This document shows positions 14,853 to 23,410 of a DNA stretch of 33,966 nucleotides, in pieces. The position numbers and the translations under genes are program-made. The notes under the pieces were generated by a model, which saw only the letters and a list, made by a program, of their open reading frames with translations, was not told where the DNA came from and did not search any database. Numbering within the stretch: the stretch's first letter is position 1; each line of letters opens with the position of its first letter. This stretch comes from a virus, in IMG/VR virus record IMGVR_UViG_3300042544_003954, positions 1 to 33,966 of that record, one strand, 5' to 3'.

Positions 14853-17270
14853 TTATTCGATAGGAACCTTATAGATTCTCTTAGATTCTCTTTTTGAAAG
14901 ATCGTCAGAAGTTTTAGCGTTCATTCTAGCAACTTGTTTTTCAACAATTGGTAGATGATGAGTTTTAGCTTCTTTTAAATTGTGTTCAAATACAGATTTA
15001 TTTCTGCTTTCCCCTGATTCTCTATCTTGTTTGTTAGCTTTTCTGATTCCTTTTTTAGTGTCTAGAATTGCAACTTGATCTGAACTTGGTTCGTCAGAAG
15101 CAAGAATTTCTTCAGAAGATAATTTTTTAAGTTCCGATTCTGTTAAAATCTCATCCATTATTATTTCTAAAACAGGAACAAATTTATCTCCCTTGCTATC
15201 AAAGGTAAAAGTTGTAGCATTGAATGCTATTAAATTTGCAAGTAGTCCAAAATCAGATTCGGTTAAGTCTTGAATTTTCTCATCGACTTGAGACCCTCTT
15301 CTAAATGCACTTTTGATTGACTCTAGAACATCAGAAGGAACATAATTGGTTTTATATTCTTTAGTTCCAAAATAAGAATAAAGTTTATCGTAAACTTTGC
15401 TATTTTCTTCTTTTTCTTCTCTGTTGTAATCAAAAATAGATTTAGCAAGGGAAGTTAAAGAATTCGTATCGATTCCTCCAAAATTAGAGTAATAGCTTGT
15501 ATACCATTCGGAAAAATTCTTAACGTCCTCGCTATCAGTATCTCCTGCAATTTCACTCCACTTAGGCCAGTTGCAAGGTTTCTTTGCACTAGTTGAAAGT
15601 CTTCTAGAAGCATATAATCCATCTATTTTACTTCCTTTGAAATCAACCCAAAAATATAAAGGGGGATCATTTTTATCTGCTTCCTCAGCAGTTTTAATCC
15701 ATCCATTCATAAATTCTGGGGTATATGATGCTCTGAGAGATCCATCTTCTCTTAAGAAGGTTTCTTCTTCCGCATCTTTAACTAACCCTTTGCTTCTTAA
15801 AATTTTAGCAAGAGTGTAAGCTAAATCTGTGTTATCTGAATTGTCTCCGTGGCCCAAAGCAGATCTTCCGCCTTTGGAAGTTGCAGGTTCAGAAAGTTCT
15901 TTCTCATATTTCTCTACTTCTGAAGCTAATTTATCTGCATCAATGTGGATAGAGGATTCGTTTACAAGGCCAAAAAACTGTGAAGAATTTAAAATTCTTG
16001 CATCGACAGATTTTCCTTTCATAAATTCTATGCTCTCGTTAACATATTCTTTTCTTAGAATGTCTAAACTGTCAGCGATAGATTCTTTATCTGAATTTGA
16101 AATCTTATCAGCATCCAAAATGATGTCAAGTAAATTTCTATCAAGTTCACCACTAACATTTTTATTTCCAAGAACTCCTTGTAGAGATTTAATGGCTACT
16201 TCGAAAGCTGAGGTAAATTTACCGTCCGCTCCTCCTCTTTTAACAAGAAGATCTTTAATCGGAGGAAAAGCATTCATTAGAGCTTTCTGAACGTTTGCAA
16301 TGATTAGAGATTCCTTAAATTTCTTATCTGTGTCTTTATCTCCAACTTTAATAGGAAAAACCATAGAAGTAACCTTCTTGTCGTGACCTTCCATTTTCTC
16401 TCTAGTTCGGTCTTCCACGCTAGCTTCTTCCACAGTAGCTCTAGTTAAAACGTCAAGTGCTCCAGAAAGAATTTCTTTTACATCCTCGAATTTAGAAGAT
16501 ATTTCGTCGTCGGATAGGATCTTTTTAAAAGGAGCTTCAGTAGCTTTAATGCAATATGTATAGAATTCTTTAGATAATTTATCGGTTTGTGATTCTAGAT
16601 CTTTCAAAGCTTTCTTTTCTTTCTCGTTAGAAATTTCTTTCTTTCCATCAATAACCGAAAGTTTCTGATCGATTTCACTGAAAATTCTGTGCCAGTTTCT
16701 TCCATATCCATTATCGTCGGTTTTTCCAACAGATTCTGGGATTAGAACTTTCTGTAATTTATTCTTTAAAGAATTAACTCTCCCTTTCAATCCCATCTGA
16801 ACAGATTCATTCAAAGCTTCTTTTTCGTGCTTATAAGCTTGGTCTAAAGCTTGAACATACCTAGTGGTTCTGGTTTGAAAATATTTGATGATTTTGTCTT
16901 CCAGTTTAGGGTCAACTTCAACAGATCTTTTTAAAGAATCTGCAAGTTGTTCCATTCCATCAATATAAAGAGATTTAACATCGGCAAAAGAAGAATGTTC
17001 CAGCTCTGATTCTTTTGCATAATCTTTCATCTTTGCTACCATCGATTTTAGAGATGAAGAATTTGCTGTGTCTTTTAATTTCTCCTTAACTGTTGTGATT
17101 TTTCTTTGCTTCGGTGTTGAAAAATCTACGGTTACTTTTTTAAAAATATCAAATAAAGAAGTTGATATTTTTTGCATCAACTCGTCAACAGATTCGTTTT
17201 CGAAAATTCTAAGAGTTTCCAAAGACATCATCTTTGCTATAGGGTTGGTATTTAAATATTTTGGTGTCAT
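14853..17270 (-). CDS. Large putative internal virion protein with possible peptidoglycan-binding segment
   Basis: An 805-aa, highly charged, largely helical protein. The N-terminus contains MMSLETLRIFENESVDEL (from residue 14), with an I-F-E|N cleavage-type site. The true start may be Met14 or Met15; the ATG at 17270 is kept because it follows the previous gene by 9 nt. Residues of about 328-388 (NVQKALMNAFPPIKDLLVKR, then GADGKFTSAFEVAIKSLQGV and GELDRNLLDIIL) have the 'DG.f…av..lQ…..G.ld' layout of peptidoglycan-binding domain 1; this is a pattern call and not certain. Later there is a Trp/Tyr-rich section (DPPLYFWVDFKGSKIDGLYA) and a basic C-terminus. No catalytic motif was identified. 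It lies between the coiled-coil head genes and the CHAP peptidase, consistent with a head-internal or ejected protein. The function is inferred from context only. Confidence 0.5.
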   Translation of the reverse strand: MTPKYLNTNPIAKMMSLETLRIFENESVDELMQKISTSLFDIFKKVTVDFSTPKQRKITTVKEKLKDTANSSSLKSMVAKMKDYAKESELEHSSFADVKSLYIDGMEQLADSLKRSVEVDPKLEDKIIKYFQTRTTRYVQALDQAYKHEKEALNESVQMGLKGRVNSLKNKLQKVLIPESVGKTDDNGYGRNWHRIFSEIDQKLSVIDGKKEISNEKEKKALKDLESQTDKLSKEFYTYCIKATEAPFKKILSDDEISSKFEDVKEILSGALDVLTRATVEEASVEDRTREKMEGHDKKVTSMVFPIKVGDKDTDKKFKESLIIANVQKALMNAFPPIKDLLVKRGGADGKFTSAFEVAIKSLQGVLGNKNVSGELDRNLLDIILDADKISNSDKESIADSLDILRKEYVNESIEFMKGKSVDARILNSSQFFGLVNESSIHIDADKLASEVEKYEKELSEPATSKGGRSALGHGDNSDNTDLAYTLAKILRSKGLVKDAEEETFLREDGSLRASYTPEFMNGWIKTAEEADKNDPPLYFWVDFKGSKIDGLYASRRLSTSAKKPCNWPKWSEIAGDTDSEDVKNFSEWYTSYYSNFGGIDTNSLTSLAKSIFDYNREEKEENSKVYDKLYSYFGTKEYKTNYVPSDVLESIKSAFRRGSQVDEKIQDLTESDFGLLANLIAFNATTFTFDSKGDKFVPVLEIIMDEILTESELKKLSSEEILASDEPSSDQVAILDTKKGIRKANKQDRESGESRNKSVFEHNLKEAKTHHLPIVEKQVARMNAKTSDDLSKRESKRIYKVPIE

Positions 17271-17279
17271 ATGATTCTG

Positions 17280-17567
17280 TTAGTAAATGTTTGCAGAACT
17301 TTTTTGTTTAGCTGATTCCGCCATCTGAGTCGCAAGAGTTGTCATTAGAGCTGGTAATTTTCCATAAGAAACTGCTTGCTTCTTAATGCTATCTATGTCT
17401 GCAGCAACGTTATTTGGGTCTGCTTTTTTCTTAGCCTTTGCCTCCTCTTTTGCAGCTGTAATTTCGTCATGAATTTTTGCTATTTCAAGTTTTGTTTGTT
17501 CTATTTTAGCATTCATTCCTTCTGCTTCAAAAAGGAAATTTTTATATCTGGTAATTAAATTAGTCAT
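17280..17567 (-). CDS. Small coiled-coil protein with capsid-targeting-like N-terminus
   Basis: A 95-aa protein starting MTNLITRYKNFLFEAEGMNA. Y8-x-x-F11 followed by L-F-E|A at residues 12-15 aligns residue for residue with the CHAP protein leader (FILE|AE). The remainder is a charged, Ala/Lys-rich helix (EQTKLEIAKIHDEITAAKEE, AKAKKKADPNN) with a basic, Ser-rich end. Size and composition resemble T4 internal proteins IPI-IPIII, which are small, basic and packaged in the head. It overlaps the upstream 287-aa gene by 8 nt. An internal head protein is a good inference from leader, size and position. No sequence family is recognised. Confidence 0.65.
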   Translation of the reverse strand: MTNLITRYKNFLFEAEGMNAKIEQTKLEIAKIHDEITAAKEEAKAKKKADPNNVAADIDSIKKQAVSYGKLPALMTTLATQMAESAKQKSSANIY

Positions 17568-18423
17568 TTAGAATTGCAATTTTTTCTCTTATTCTATCTA
17601 TTCTATCTCCTAATGCAGAGATCTTAGGGCTAAACTTAGTAGTTATTTCCTTTCTTTCCCTAGAAGTTGAAGCAGAACTTGATTCTTTCTCTTTTCTCTT
17701 TTTGAGCATTCTTAAATCGTTCATATAAGAATTCTTTTGATTTATTAAATCCCTCTTGAGAGATTTTATCTCTCTTGGAGAATATTCTTCAGTCTCATCT
17801 CTGAATTTAGAATTACTCATAGAGATAAGTGATTCAAGCTCAGAATCATCATAAGAGGAATCCTCTTCTGTGTCAATTTCTTTTTCTACCTTTTCGGCTT
17901 TTTCTTTTTTGCCTTGTAGAGAAGAATATGATCTTTTATATTTTCCATATAGATCATCTTGAATCCCTTTGTCCGAAAGGTTCTTGGATATTTTATAAAG
18001 ATTTTCTATTATTTCTAGATCAGATTCTGCTTTTTTTAGCTCCCAGTATTTACTAAGTCTAGGATTTCCTTGAACTATTTTATCACCTTTCGAATCCAGT
18101 ACTCTAACCTTTTGGTTCTTTTTTCTTAGAGAAATAGAAATTAACTCTGTATTGTTTTTTATCTTCTTCCTTAGTTCTTTCTCTTCTTTCTCTTCTAAGC
18201 TTCCTGATTCTATTTGGGATTTCATGGAATCATTTTCAAGTTCTAGTTTTTCCCATTCCTTAGAATACTCCTTCTCTGCACGAACTATGTCAGAAAGAAT
18301 TCCGTCTATTTCACTAACTTTACCTCCGAAGTTTTTGCTCAGCCAGTTATGGATGTTCTCCCCTAAGGATTCATCTATAGAATAATAAGCTTTATCCCAA
18401 TCTGTGAATTTTAAAGTAGTCAT
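17560..18423 (-). CDS. Coiled-coil putative internal head protein
   Basis: A 287-aa protein of long charged helices, starting MTTLKFTDWDKAYYSIDESL. Aromatic residues (F6, W9, Y13, Y14) precede S-I-D-E|S at residues 15-19, and L-G-E follows two residues later; both fit a T4-type head-protease site. The central segment KIVQGNPRLSKYWELKKAES resembles KIIEGNKRKSEYYDAGVSQD of the neighbouring 347-aa protein, which suggests the two genes are paralogues. Heptad-like Lys/Glu/Leu patterns run from about residue 40 to the end, broken by an acidic patch (IDTEEDSSYDDSELES). No enzyme motif. It lies 2 nt from the 347-aa gene and overlaps the 95-aa gene by 8 nt. It is probably an internal or core protein of the prohead. 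Confidence 0.6.
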   Translation of the reverse strand: MTTLKFTDWDKAYYSIDESLGENIHNWLSKNFGGKVSEIDGILSDIVRAEKEYSKEWEKLELENDSMKSQIESGSLEEKEEKELRKKIKNNTELISISLRKKNQKVRVLDSKGDKIVQGNPRLSKYWELKKAESDLEIIENLYKISKNLSDKGIQDDLYGKYKRSYSSLQGKKEKAEKVEKEIDTEEDSSYDDSELESLISMSNSKFRDETEEYSPREIKSLKRDLINQKNSYMNDLRMLKKRKEKESSSASTSRERKEITTKFSPKISALGDRIDRIREKIAILND

Positions 18424-18425
18424 TA

Positions 18426-19469
18426 TTAGCTATTTGATCTTTTTCTTCTTCCTCTTGGTTTTGAAGCTGCTGATGCTCCAGCTTCCTCTTTATCCGCTTT
18501 ACCTCCTTTGCTAGCTGTCAGAACAGGTTTAGCATTTTTTTGATTTTTGGTAAAATCCACGTATTTATCAAGCTTTTGATTCTTTCTGGATCCAGATCCT
18601 CTTAGAGCTTTCTCTATATCTTTCTTACGATCCTTCATCTTCTTTAAAGAAGCTTTGTTTGACTCTAAAGAGTCCTGATCTACTGGACTTAATCTTTTAT
18701 TTTTGTTTTGTATCCTTTTAACTTGTAATTCTTCGATTTTCTTTTCTAATTCTTCTATTTTAGAATCAATTTCATCTACTTGAGACGAAAGCTCGGATTT
18801 AACTTTTTCTTTTTTGTCCTCAGCTTCTTTTGCTTTTTTTTCTTCGCTTGCCTTCAATTCTGCCTGAGCTTTTTCGGATTCTACTTTAGCAGTTTGAATC
18901 TTAGTTTCAAGTTCTTTAATTTCTTTTGGATCTACATTAGATCTTGATTTTGCAAGCTTATATTCAAACTCTGCAATTGTTAACTCATCTTGAGATACTC
19001 CTGCATCATAATATTCGGATTTTCTCTTGTTCCCTTCAATTATTTTTTCTGCCACATCCTCAGTCTTCTCGATTCTTTTATTAATCATGTTTACGTAAGT
19101 CTTGTACTCATTCTCCTTGTTGGCTATGGTTTTACTTATTTTATCTGCGTTAGCAGTGTCTTTGTCATCCTGAGCTTTTTTTAGACTAGCATTCAATGAT
19201 TCAATTTCATCCTCATGAGAATATTTTTTGCTAAGAAGATCTTTTCGGTCTTTCAATATCATTTCTCTTGATTTATCTATCATATTGATAGAAGATAGAG
19301 ACCCTAAAAAAGTCTTGGATAAAGTGTTTTTAATTGAATCTAAGACTCCTTCGTTTAGTGATTCAATTTCTTCTAAATCCGCAGCTAAACTTTCTGCAAG
19401 TTCAGGGCTAATTTTTTCGGTTAGAGACATATTATCTACGAATTCTTGATAACTTGGGATTAATTTCAT
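18426..19469 (-). CDS. Coiled-coil putative prohead core/internal protein with basic tail
   Basis: A 347-aa protein starting MKLIPSYQEFVDNMSLTEKI. SYQEF is very close to the T4 capsid-targeting TYQEF. Three (L/I)-x-E sites follow: SLTE (E18), LAE (E26) and SLNE|G (E40), so its first 40 residues look like a removable leader. Long charged coiled-coil segments follow (for instance SQVDEIDSKIEELEKKIEEL). The last 20 residues are strongly basic (KPRGRRKRSNS), which suits DNA contact inside the head. It is directly downstream of the major capsid gene, past a strong terminator and with its own TATATA box, so it can be expressed independently of the capsid gene. It has a paralogue in the next gene. 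An internal core protein is the most likely role. Confidence 0.65.
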   Translation of the reverse strand: MKLIPSYQEFVDNMSLTEKISPELAESLAADLEEIESLNEGVLDSIKNTLSKTFLGSLSSINMIDKSREMILKDRKDLLSKKYSHEDEIESLNASLKKAQDDKDTANADKISKTIANKENEYKTYVNMINKRIEKTEDVAEKIIEGNKRKSEYYDAGVSQDELTIAEFEYKLAKSRSNVDPKEIKELETKIQTAKVESEKAQAELKASEEKKAKEAEDKKEKVKSELSSQVDEIDSKIEELEKKIEELQVKRIQNKNKRLSPVDQDSLESNKASLKKMKDRKKDIEKALRGSGSRKNQKLDKYVDFTKNQKNAKPVLTASKGGKADKEEAGASAASKPRGRRKRSNS

Positions 19470-19490
19470 CTTTGTAATTTAATTATTTAT

Positions 19491-19503
19491 GATCTATATA
19501 TCC
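19491..19503 (-). promoter_or_regulatory. GGATATATAGATC box, candidate late promoter
   Basis: Minus-strand GGATATATAGATC lies 21 nt upstream of the ATG at 19469 and 31 nt downstream of the capsid-gene terminator. This terminator-then-promoter order supports its being the start of the internal-protein transcript. It is the same 10-mer core as at 12015 and 26728. Confidence 0.6.
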
Positions 19504-19533
19504 ACCCGGATTTTATTTTTAATTTCAAGACAC

Positions 19534-19565
19534 AAAAAAAACCTCTGATTTCTCAGAGGTTTTTT
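19534..19565 (-). terminator. Rho-independent terminator of the major capsid gene
   Basis: CCTCTGA (19542-19548), loop TTTC, TCAGAGG (19553-19559) is a perfect 7-bp GC-containing stem. It is extended by an A-run (19534-19541) pairing with a T-run (19560-19565). On the minus strand the stem ends in eight Us, 27 nt past the capsid stop codon at 19592. The flanking A/T runs would allow it to work in both directions. Confidence 0.9.
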
Positions 19566-19591
19566 GTATAGTTGATTTCTAATTTTTAAGA

Positions 19592-21304
19592 TTAGTTTAA
19601 TCCTCCAACTGGAGTTTGAACGTAGAAAGTGAAGTATAAAGTTTCTGGGTTGAAACCTGCTTCTACTAATGCGTATCTTGATTTAACTGCGATCTTAGGA
19701 GACATAGTACCTTCAGAGATGGTTTGGATTGACTCCGCCATCATGTAAGGCATGAATTTAAGACCTGGTTCGTCGTCGCCACCTTTTCTACCTACTAGGA
19801 TTCTGTTATCAGAGAATCTCATGTTCTGGTCAACATATACTGTCATACCAGCTAGAGAACCTACTGGATATAGAGTTCCGTTGTTTTGAGTTAAAGTGTT
19901 AGCAAATGGAGCGAAAGTGAATTGGCTAATATCTTGCATTGCAGACGCTAGGTTAGCGTTAGTAACGATGAAGTTAGCTGGACCTCTTCTACCTCTATTA
20001 GCTACAACGTTAGCAGCTGCCAGGATTCTAGAGAATAATCTTCTTTGTAGAGTTGATAAGTTCTCGTATGTACCTGATGCAGGACCTCCTGGAATTGACA
20101 TGAACAATTGAGTATCTTCTTTTCCTAAGTAATCTAGAGCAGTAGAACCAGAAGTAGCACCGCCTATTACAAGGTTAAGGTTTAAGTTTTGACCTTCAAT
20201 TGCGTTGAAGTTGTAACAGTTAGACCATCCTAATTGGAATGCTCTAGATAAGATGTGCTTGTTGATAGCTTGAGAAACCTCATTTACCAATGCATTCTCG
20301 ATCATAGAGATAACATCAATACCAAACTGTTTGTTCAAATCTTGGATTTGCTCAGTTGTTACAGAAGCAGCTACTTGGAAAGTGTCAGCTTCAACGAATT
20401 TGGTGAAAGTTGTTAGACCCATTGAGTTGTAATAAGTGCTTTCCGCAACAGATCTCAACATTGGATTGTAAGACTTAGTACCATCTACGTATGGACCTTG
20501 GTAAGCTTGGTTGTCATAGAAACCAGCTCCAGAGAAACCTTGGATGTGATCTTCTAATGCTTTAACCAATTGAGCAACTCCAGTAGCATATCCACCGCCA
20601 GTAACACTACCTGCACTTCCTGTACCGATTGTAGAACCAGCAGCTACGATATCAGCAACAGTTTCACCTGCAGTAACCCCAGTGATTCTGAAGATTGGGA
20701 AGCCATCGATTCTAGAGTAACCTACGAAAGCAGTAGTTAAAGCAGCACCTGCAGAAGTAGCAGCAGCGATGTAGTAAACAGTACCTACTACTAAAGCAGA
20801 AGCTGTAGAACCTACAGGAACTTTAATCATTGTAGGAGCAACTGCTAAAGCTTCAGCAGCTGTAGTTCCAGCAGAGCTAGGACTGATTTTACCACCAGCA
20901 TACACATAATCTAAGTAAGATAATACTCCAGAAGGACCAGACATAGGGATAACTGGAACGATATCAAATCCTACAGTCTTCGCAGCTACTTGAATAGCTA
21001 ATGGAAGTAATGAAGGGAATTTATCGCCAGAACCTTGCCAGGTTGAGCTGTAGAATCCTTGGTTAGGGGTAAGACCACCGTTACTAACAGCACCTAAAGT
21101 AGATCCTGGGAAGTTTGGAGGTGTAACTGCACCCATACCGTTAACAACTGCTAAAGAGTTGTAAGCACCGGCAGATTCGTTTAATGAGTGGTAATGGCAA
21201 TATTTAGCTAACCACTGAGTTTTTGATGAATCGTTGATACCAGTTTTAGACTCGATGATTGGAGACCATGTATCAAAAATTTCTTGTTCGTTAATAAGTT
21301 TCAT
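19592..21304 (-). CDS. Major capsid protein, T4 gp23-like
   Basis: A 570-aa protein forming the head shell, with an HK97-type fold expected. The N-terminus (EQEIFDTWSPIIESKTGIND) parallels T4 gp23 (…LLNKWKPLLEGEGLPEI…). It is followed by SLNE|SAGAYNSLAVVNGMGAV, where cleavage after Glu43 would remove the propeptide, as gp21 does for gp23 in T4. The mature part contains LLPLAIQVAAKTVGFDIVPV, then IPMSGPSGVLSYLDYVYAGG, the T4-like 'P.M..PtG….yl…Y' block. An Ala/Gly/Thr-rich stretch at about residues 145-240 looks like an inserted surface domain. Later come RGRRGPANFIVTNANLASAM and QTISEGTMSPKIAVKSRYAL, typical of gp23 C-termini. Codons are noticeably more G+C-rich and uniform than in the neighbours, as expected for a highly expressed gene. 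The leader is A-rich with no Shine-Dalgarno. It follows the protease-scaffold gene by 25 nt. Confidence 0.95.
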   Translation of the reverse strand: MKLINEQEIFDTWSPIIESKTGINDSSKTQWLAKYCHYHSLNESAGAYNSLAVVNGMGAVTPPNFPGSTLGAVSNGGLTPNQGFYSSTWQGSGDKFPSLLPLAIQVAAKTVGFDIVPVIPMSGPSGVLSYLDYVYAGGKISPSSAGTTAAEALAVAPTMIKVPVGSTASALVVGTVYYIAAATSAGAALTTAFVGYSRIDGFPIFRITGVTAGETVADIVAAGSTIGTGSAGSVTGGGYATGVAQLVKALEDHIQGFSGAGFYDNQAYQGPYVDGTKSYNPMLRSVAESTYYNSMGLTTFTKFVEADTFQVAASVTTEQIQDLNKQFGIDVISMIENALVNEVSQAINKHILSRAFQLGWSNCYNFNAIEGQNLNLNLVIGGATSGSTALDYLGKEDTQLFMSIPGGPASGTYENLSTLQRRLFSRILAAANVVANRGRRGPANFIVTNANLASAMQDISQFTFAPFANTLTQNNGTLYPVGSLAGMTVYVDQNMRFSDNRILVGRKGGDDEPGLKFMPYMMAESIQTISEGTMSPKIAVKSRYALVEAGFNPETLYFTFYVQTPVGGLN

Positions 21305-21329
21305 AACTTGTTATTTTTTTATTTTTGTT

Positions 21330-23387
21330 TTATTTTTTTAGGAATTTACCATTTAAAGATTCTGCAATAAAGTTTAAATATTCGTTAGAATAAGCTTTAG
21401 TTGTTGTTCTCTCTACTGGTGTTTCGATACTTTCGCTTTCAACTAATTTTTGAAGACCAATGTTTCTACCAAGTTGACGTGTTGACCAGAAGTTTTTGAT
21501 CTGATAAGGGGTTTCTAAATTGTAGAAAGACGCTTGAGCAATCAAAGATTGTTTGTGTCCTTCGTTTAGACTTTCCCAAATCTGAGCGTATTCTGCCGGA
21601 GCTTCGTCTACGAATTTGTGTCCTGAACTTGGTTTTTGTTCTGTCTCCTCACTTTCGTTTAGAGCTTGTTCTGCCTTTTGGGTTTGAGCAGCTGGTTGCA
21701 TTCTTTCAGCAACTGTTTTGGTAAGGGTTTCAGTTTTTTGGGTTTGAACTGATTCTATAAGTGAATCTATCTTAGAAGAGATTGTTGTGTAATCTCCTGC
21801 AAATCCAGATTCGAATAGACCTGCGCTTGAAGCAAGGTCTGCCTTTTCTCTTGGGTTTTCACTTTCATTGATGCTACCTGCAAATGTAGTGTTTACATTT
21901 TCTGCGATATACTCAGAGTAAGCGATATTGTTTTTGATCTTCTCAGCTAAATAATCTGAATAAGAAATTCCTTTGTTCAAATTCTCAGCTAGATATTCAG
22001 AATAAGCGATACCTTTGTTAACATTTTCTGCTAGGTATTCAGTGTATCCGATTCCTTGATCTAATTTTTCTGCGATGTATTCACTGTATCCAATTCCTTG
22101 ATCTACTTTTTCAGCTAGATATTCAGAATAAGAAATTCCTCTATCAAGATTTTCAGCTAAGTATTCAGAGTAAGAGATATTAGTATCTACTTTTTCTGCT
22201 ACGTATTCTGAGTATTGGATAGACTCGTCTACTTTTTCTGCTAAATATTTAGAATATTCTACAGATTTGTCTAAGTTCTCAGCTACATATTCAGAGTAAG
22301 AAATAGATTTATCTACATTCTCAGCTAAATATTTAGAATAGGAAATAGTTCTGTCTAAATTTTCAGCTAAATATTTATTATAGCTAATGCTATTATCTAA
22401 ATTTTCAGCTAAATACTCTCCATATTGGATAGAATCATTTAGTGTCTCAGCTAGGTATTCTGAATATTTCTCTAACGTAGAAATTCTGTCTTCCAAAGAA
22501 GGTGAAGTTTCGTTGTTGTAAGTAGGTACCTGTGGGGTGTTGAAGCTTAGTGCTTGTCCTTCTTCTACCTTGTTGTCTTTTAAAGAAGCAATTTCAGCTT
22601 TCATAGCTTCCATTTCTCTTTTCAAAAACACCGTATAGTTGTTTAGATCTTCAGCACTTACAAATTCTCTGTTGCTCTCCATAATAGTGGATTTATTTTT
22701 ATCTTTGTTGATTATTTTTTTAAATTCTTCGTTATCTTTGACATTATATATCATCAAGCCAGAACCTTTTTTTATTCCTAATGCTTCATTTACGCATTCT
22801 AAATTGTTGGTTACGCTTTTATTCTTTCTATATATAAAATCTTCTGACGAAAAACCAGCACTTTCATAAACTCTTTCAAGTTGAGCGTCCTGAAATCCAG
22901 GATCTGCTACTAGATCGTAAGTGAATATTTTCTTGATTTGAACCTTTTTATCAGGACCAACATTACCTGCTGCTCTAGAAGAAATTGAAAGAGGAACACC
23001 TGCATCAACTAATCTTTTTGCGATTTGTCCTGCTGGGGTATCTAGAAGTCTAACTTTGATTTCTAAAATTCTTCCTTCTTTATTGTAGGTCAAATCTTCG
23101 ATAGTGTGTGAAACATTATTCAAAGAAATGTCAAATTTTTCCGGGTGGTCTAATTCTCCTACTAATCTTTTTTGTTTGATTTTATCTTTTAGATAATCAA
23201 GGTGAGGAAGATATTCTCCTTCTTCGTATACACGATTATTATTGTTTTCAACTCCAAATTGAGCTGCAGTTCCTCTAAGAATGTATTCTTTTCCGTCAGC
23301 AGTATTTTCCTGGCGAGCTTCAAGGATCTGATTCTGTTTTTCAAGAATAAAAACCATATTTTCGTTAAGTGATGAAATTTCGGGCAT
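21330..23387 (-). CDS. Prohead protease fused to scaffold (gp21 + gp22-like)
   Basis: A 685-aa protein in two parts. Residues of about 30-180 are a T4 gp21-like serine protease (family S77): GTAAQFGVENNNNRVY, RLVGELDHPEKFDISLNNVS with His81, and VDAGVPLSISSRAAG with the nucleophile probably Ser136, ending with TYDLVADPGFQDAQLERVYE. Residues 181-685 are scaffold-like: charged, low in Cys, helical, with fourteen 14-residue repeats at 308-503 (YSEYLAENLD… type). The C-terminal tail is rich in Glu/Gln/Ser and contains ALNE|S, SLNE|G and FIAE|S sites. In T4 the protease (gp21) and main scaffold (gp22) are separate genes; here one chain would build the core and then degrade it. It lies directly upstream of the capsid gene, as 21-22-23 in T4. 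A TATATA box precedes the ATG. Confidence 0.9.
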   Translation of the reverse strand: MPEISSLNENMVFILEKQNQILEARQENTADGKEYILRGTAAQFGVENNNNRVYEEGEYLPHLDYLKDKIKQKRLVGELDHPEKFDISLNNVSHTIEDLTYNKEGRILEIKVRLLDTPAGQIAKRLVDAGVPLSISSRAAGNVGPDKKVQIKKIFTYDLVADPGFQDAQLERVYESAGFSSEDFIYRKNKSVTNNLECVNEALGIKKGSGLMIYNVKDNEEFKKIINKDKNKSTIMESNREFVSAEDLNNYTVFLKREMEAMKAEIASLKDNKVEEGQALSFNTPQVPTYNNETSPSLEDRISTLEKYSEYLAETLNDSIQYGEYLAENLDNSISYNKYLAENLDRTISYSKYLAENVDKSISYSEYVAENLDKSVEYSKYLAEKVDESIQYSEYVAEKVDTNISYSEYLAENLDRGISYSEYLAEKVDQGIGYSEYIAEKLDQGIGYTEYLAENVNKGIAYSEYLAENLNKGISYSDYLAEKIKNNIAYSEYIAENVNTTFAGSINESENPREKADLASSAGLFESGFAGDYTTISSKIDSLIESVQTQKTETLTKTVAERMQPAAQTQKAEQALNESEETEQKPSSGHKFVDEAPAEYAQIWESLNEGHKQSLIAQASFYNLETPYQIKNFWSTRQLGRNIGLQKLVESESIETPVERTTTKAYSNEYLNFIAESLNGKFLKK
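21879..22466 (-). repeat. Fourteen tandem 42-bp coding repeats (14-aa YSEYLAENLD-type)
   Basis: Residues 308-503 of the protease-scaffold protein consist of fourteen uninterrupted 14-residue units (examples: YSEYLAENLDRGIS, YSEYLAEKVDQGIG, YTEYLAENVNKGIA). Tyr1, Tyr4, Ala6 and Glu7 are kept in every unit, and position 5 is L, I or V. Fourteen residues is exactly two heptads, which suits a long amphipathic helix. DNA identity between units is only moderate, so the repeat is kept by selection on the protein rather than by recent duplication. Confidence 0.95.
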
Positions 23388-23410
23388 TTCTACTTTGATA
23401 TTTTATGTTA

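Noticed and set aside
21879-22466. Regular 42-bp repeats considered as a CRISPR array or regulatory repeat.
   Set aside because: There are no spacers, the units are contiguous and in frame, and conservation is at the protein level, so this is a coding repeat.
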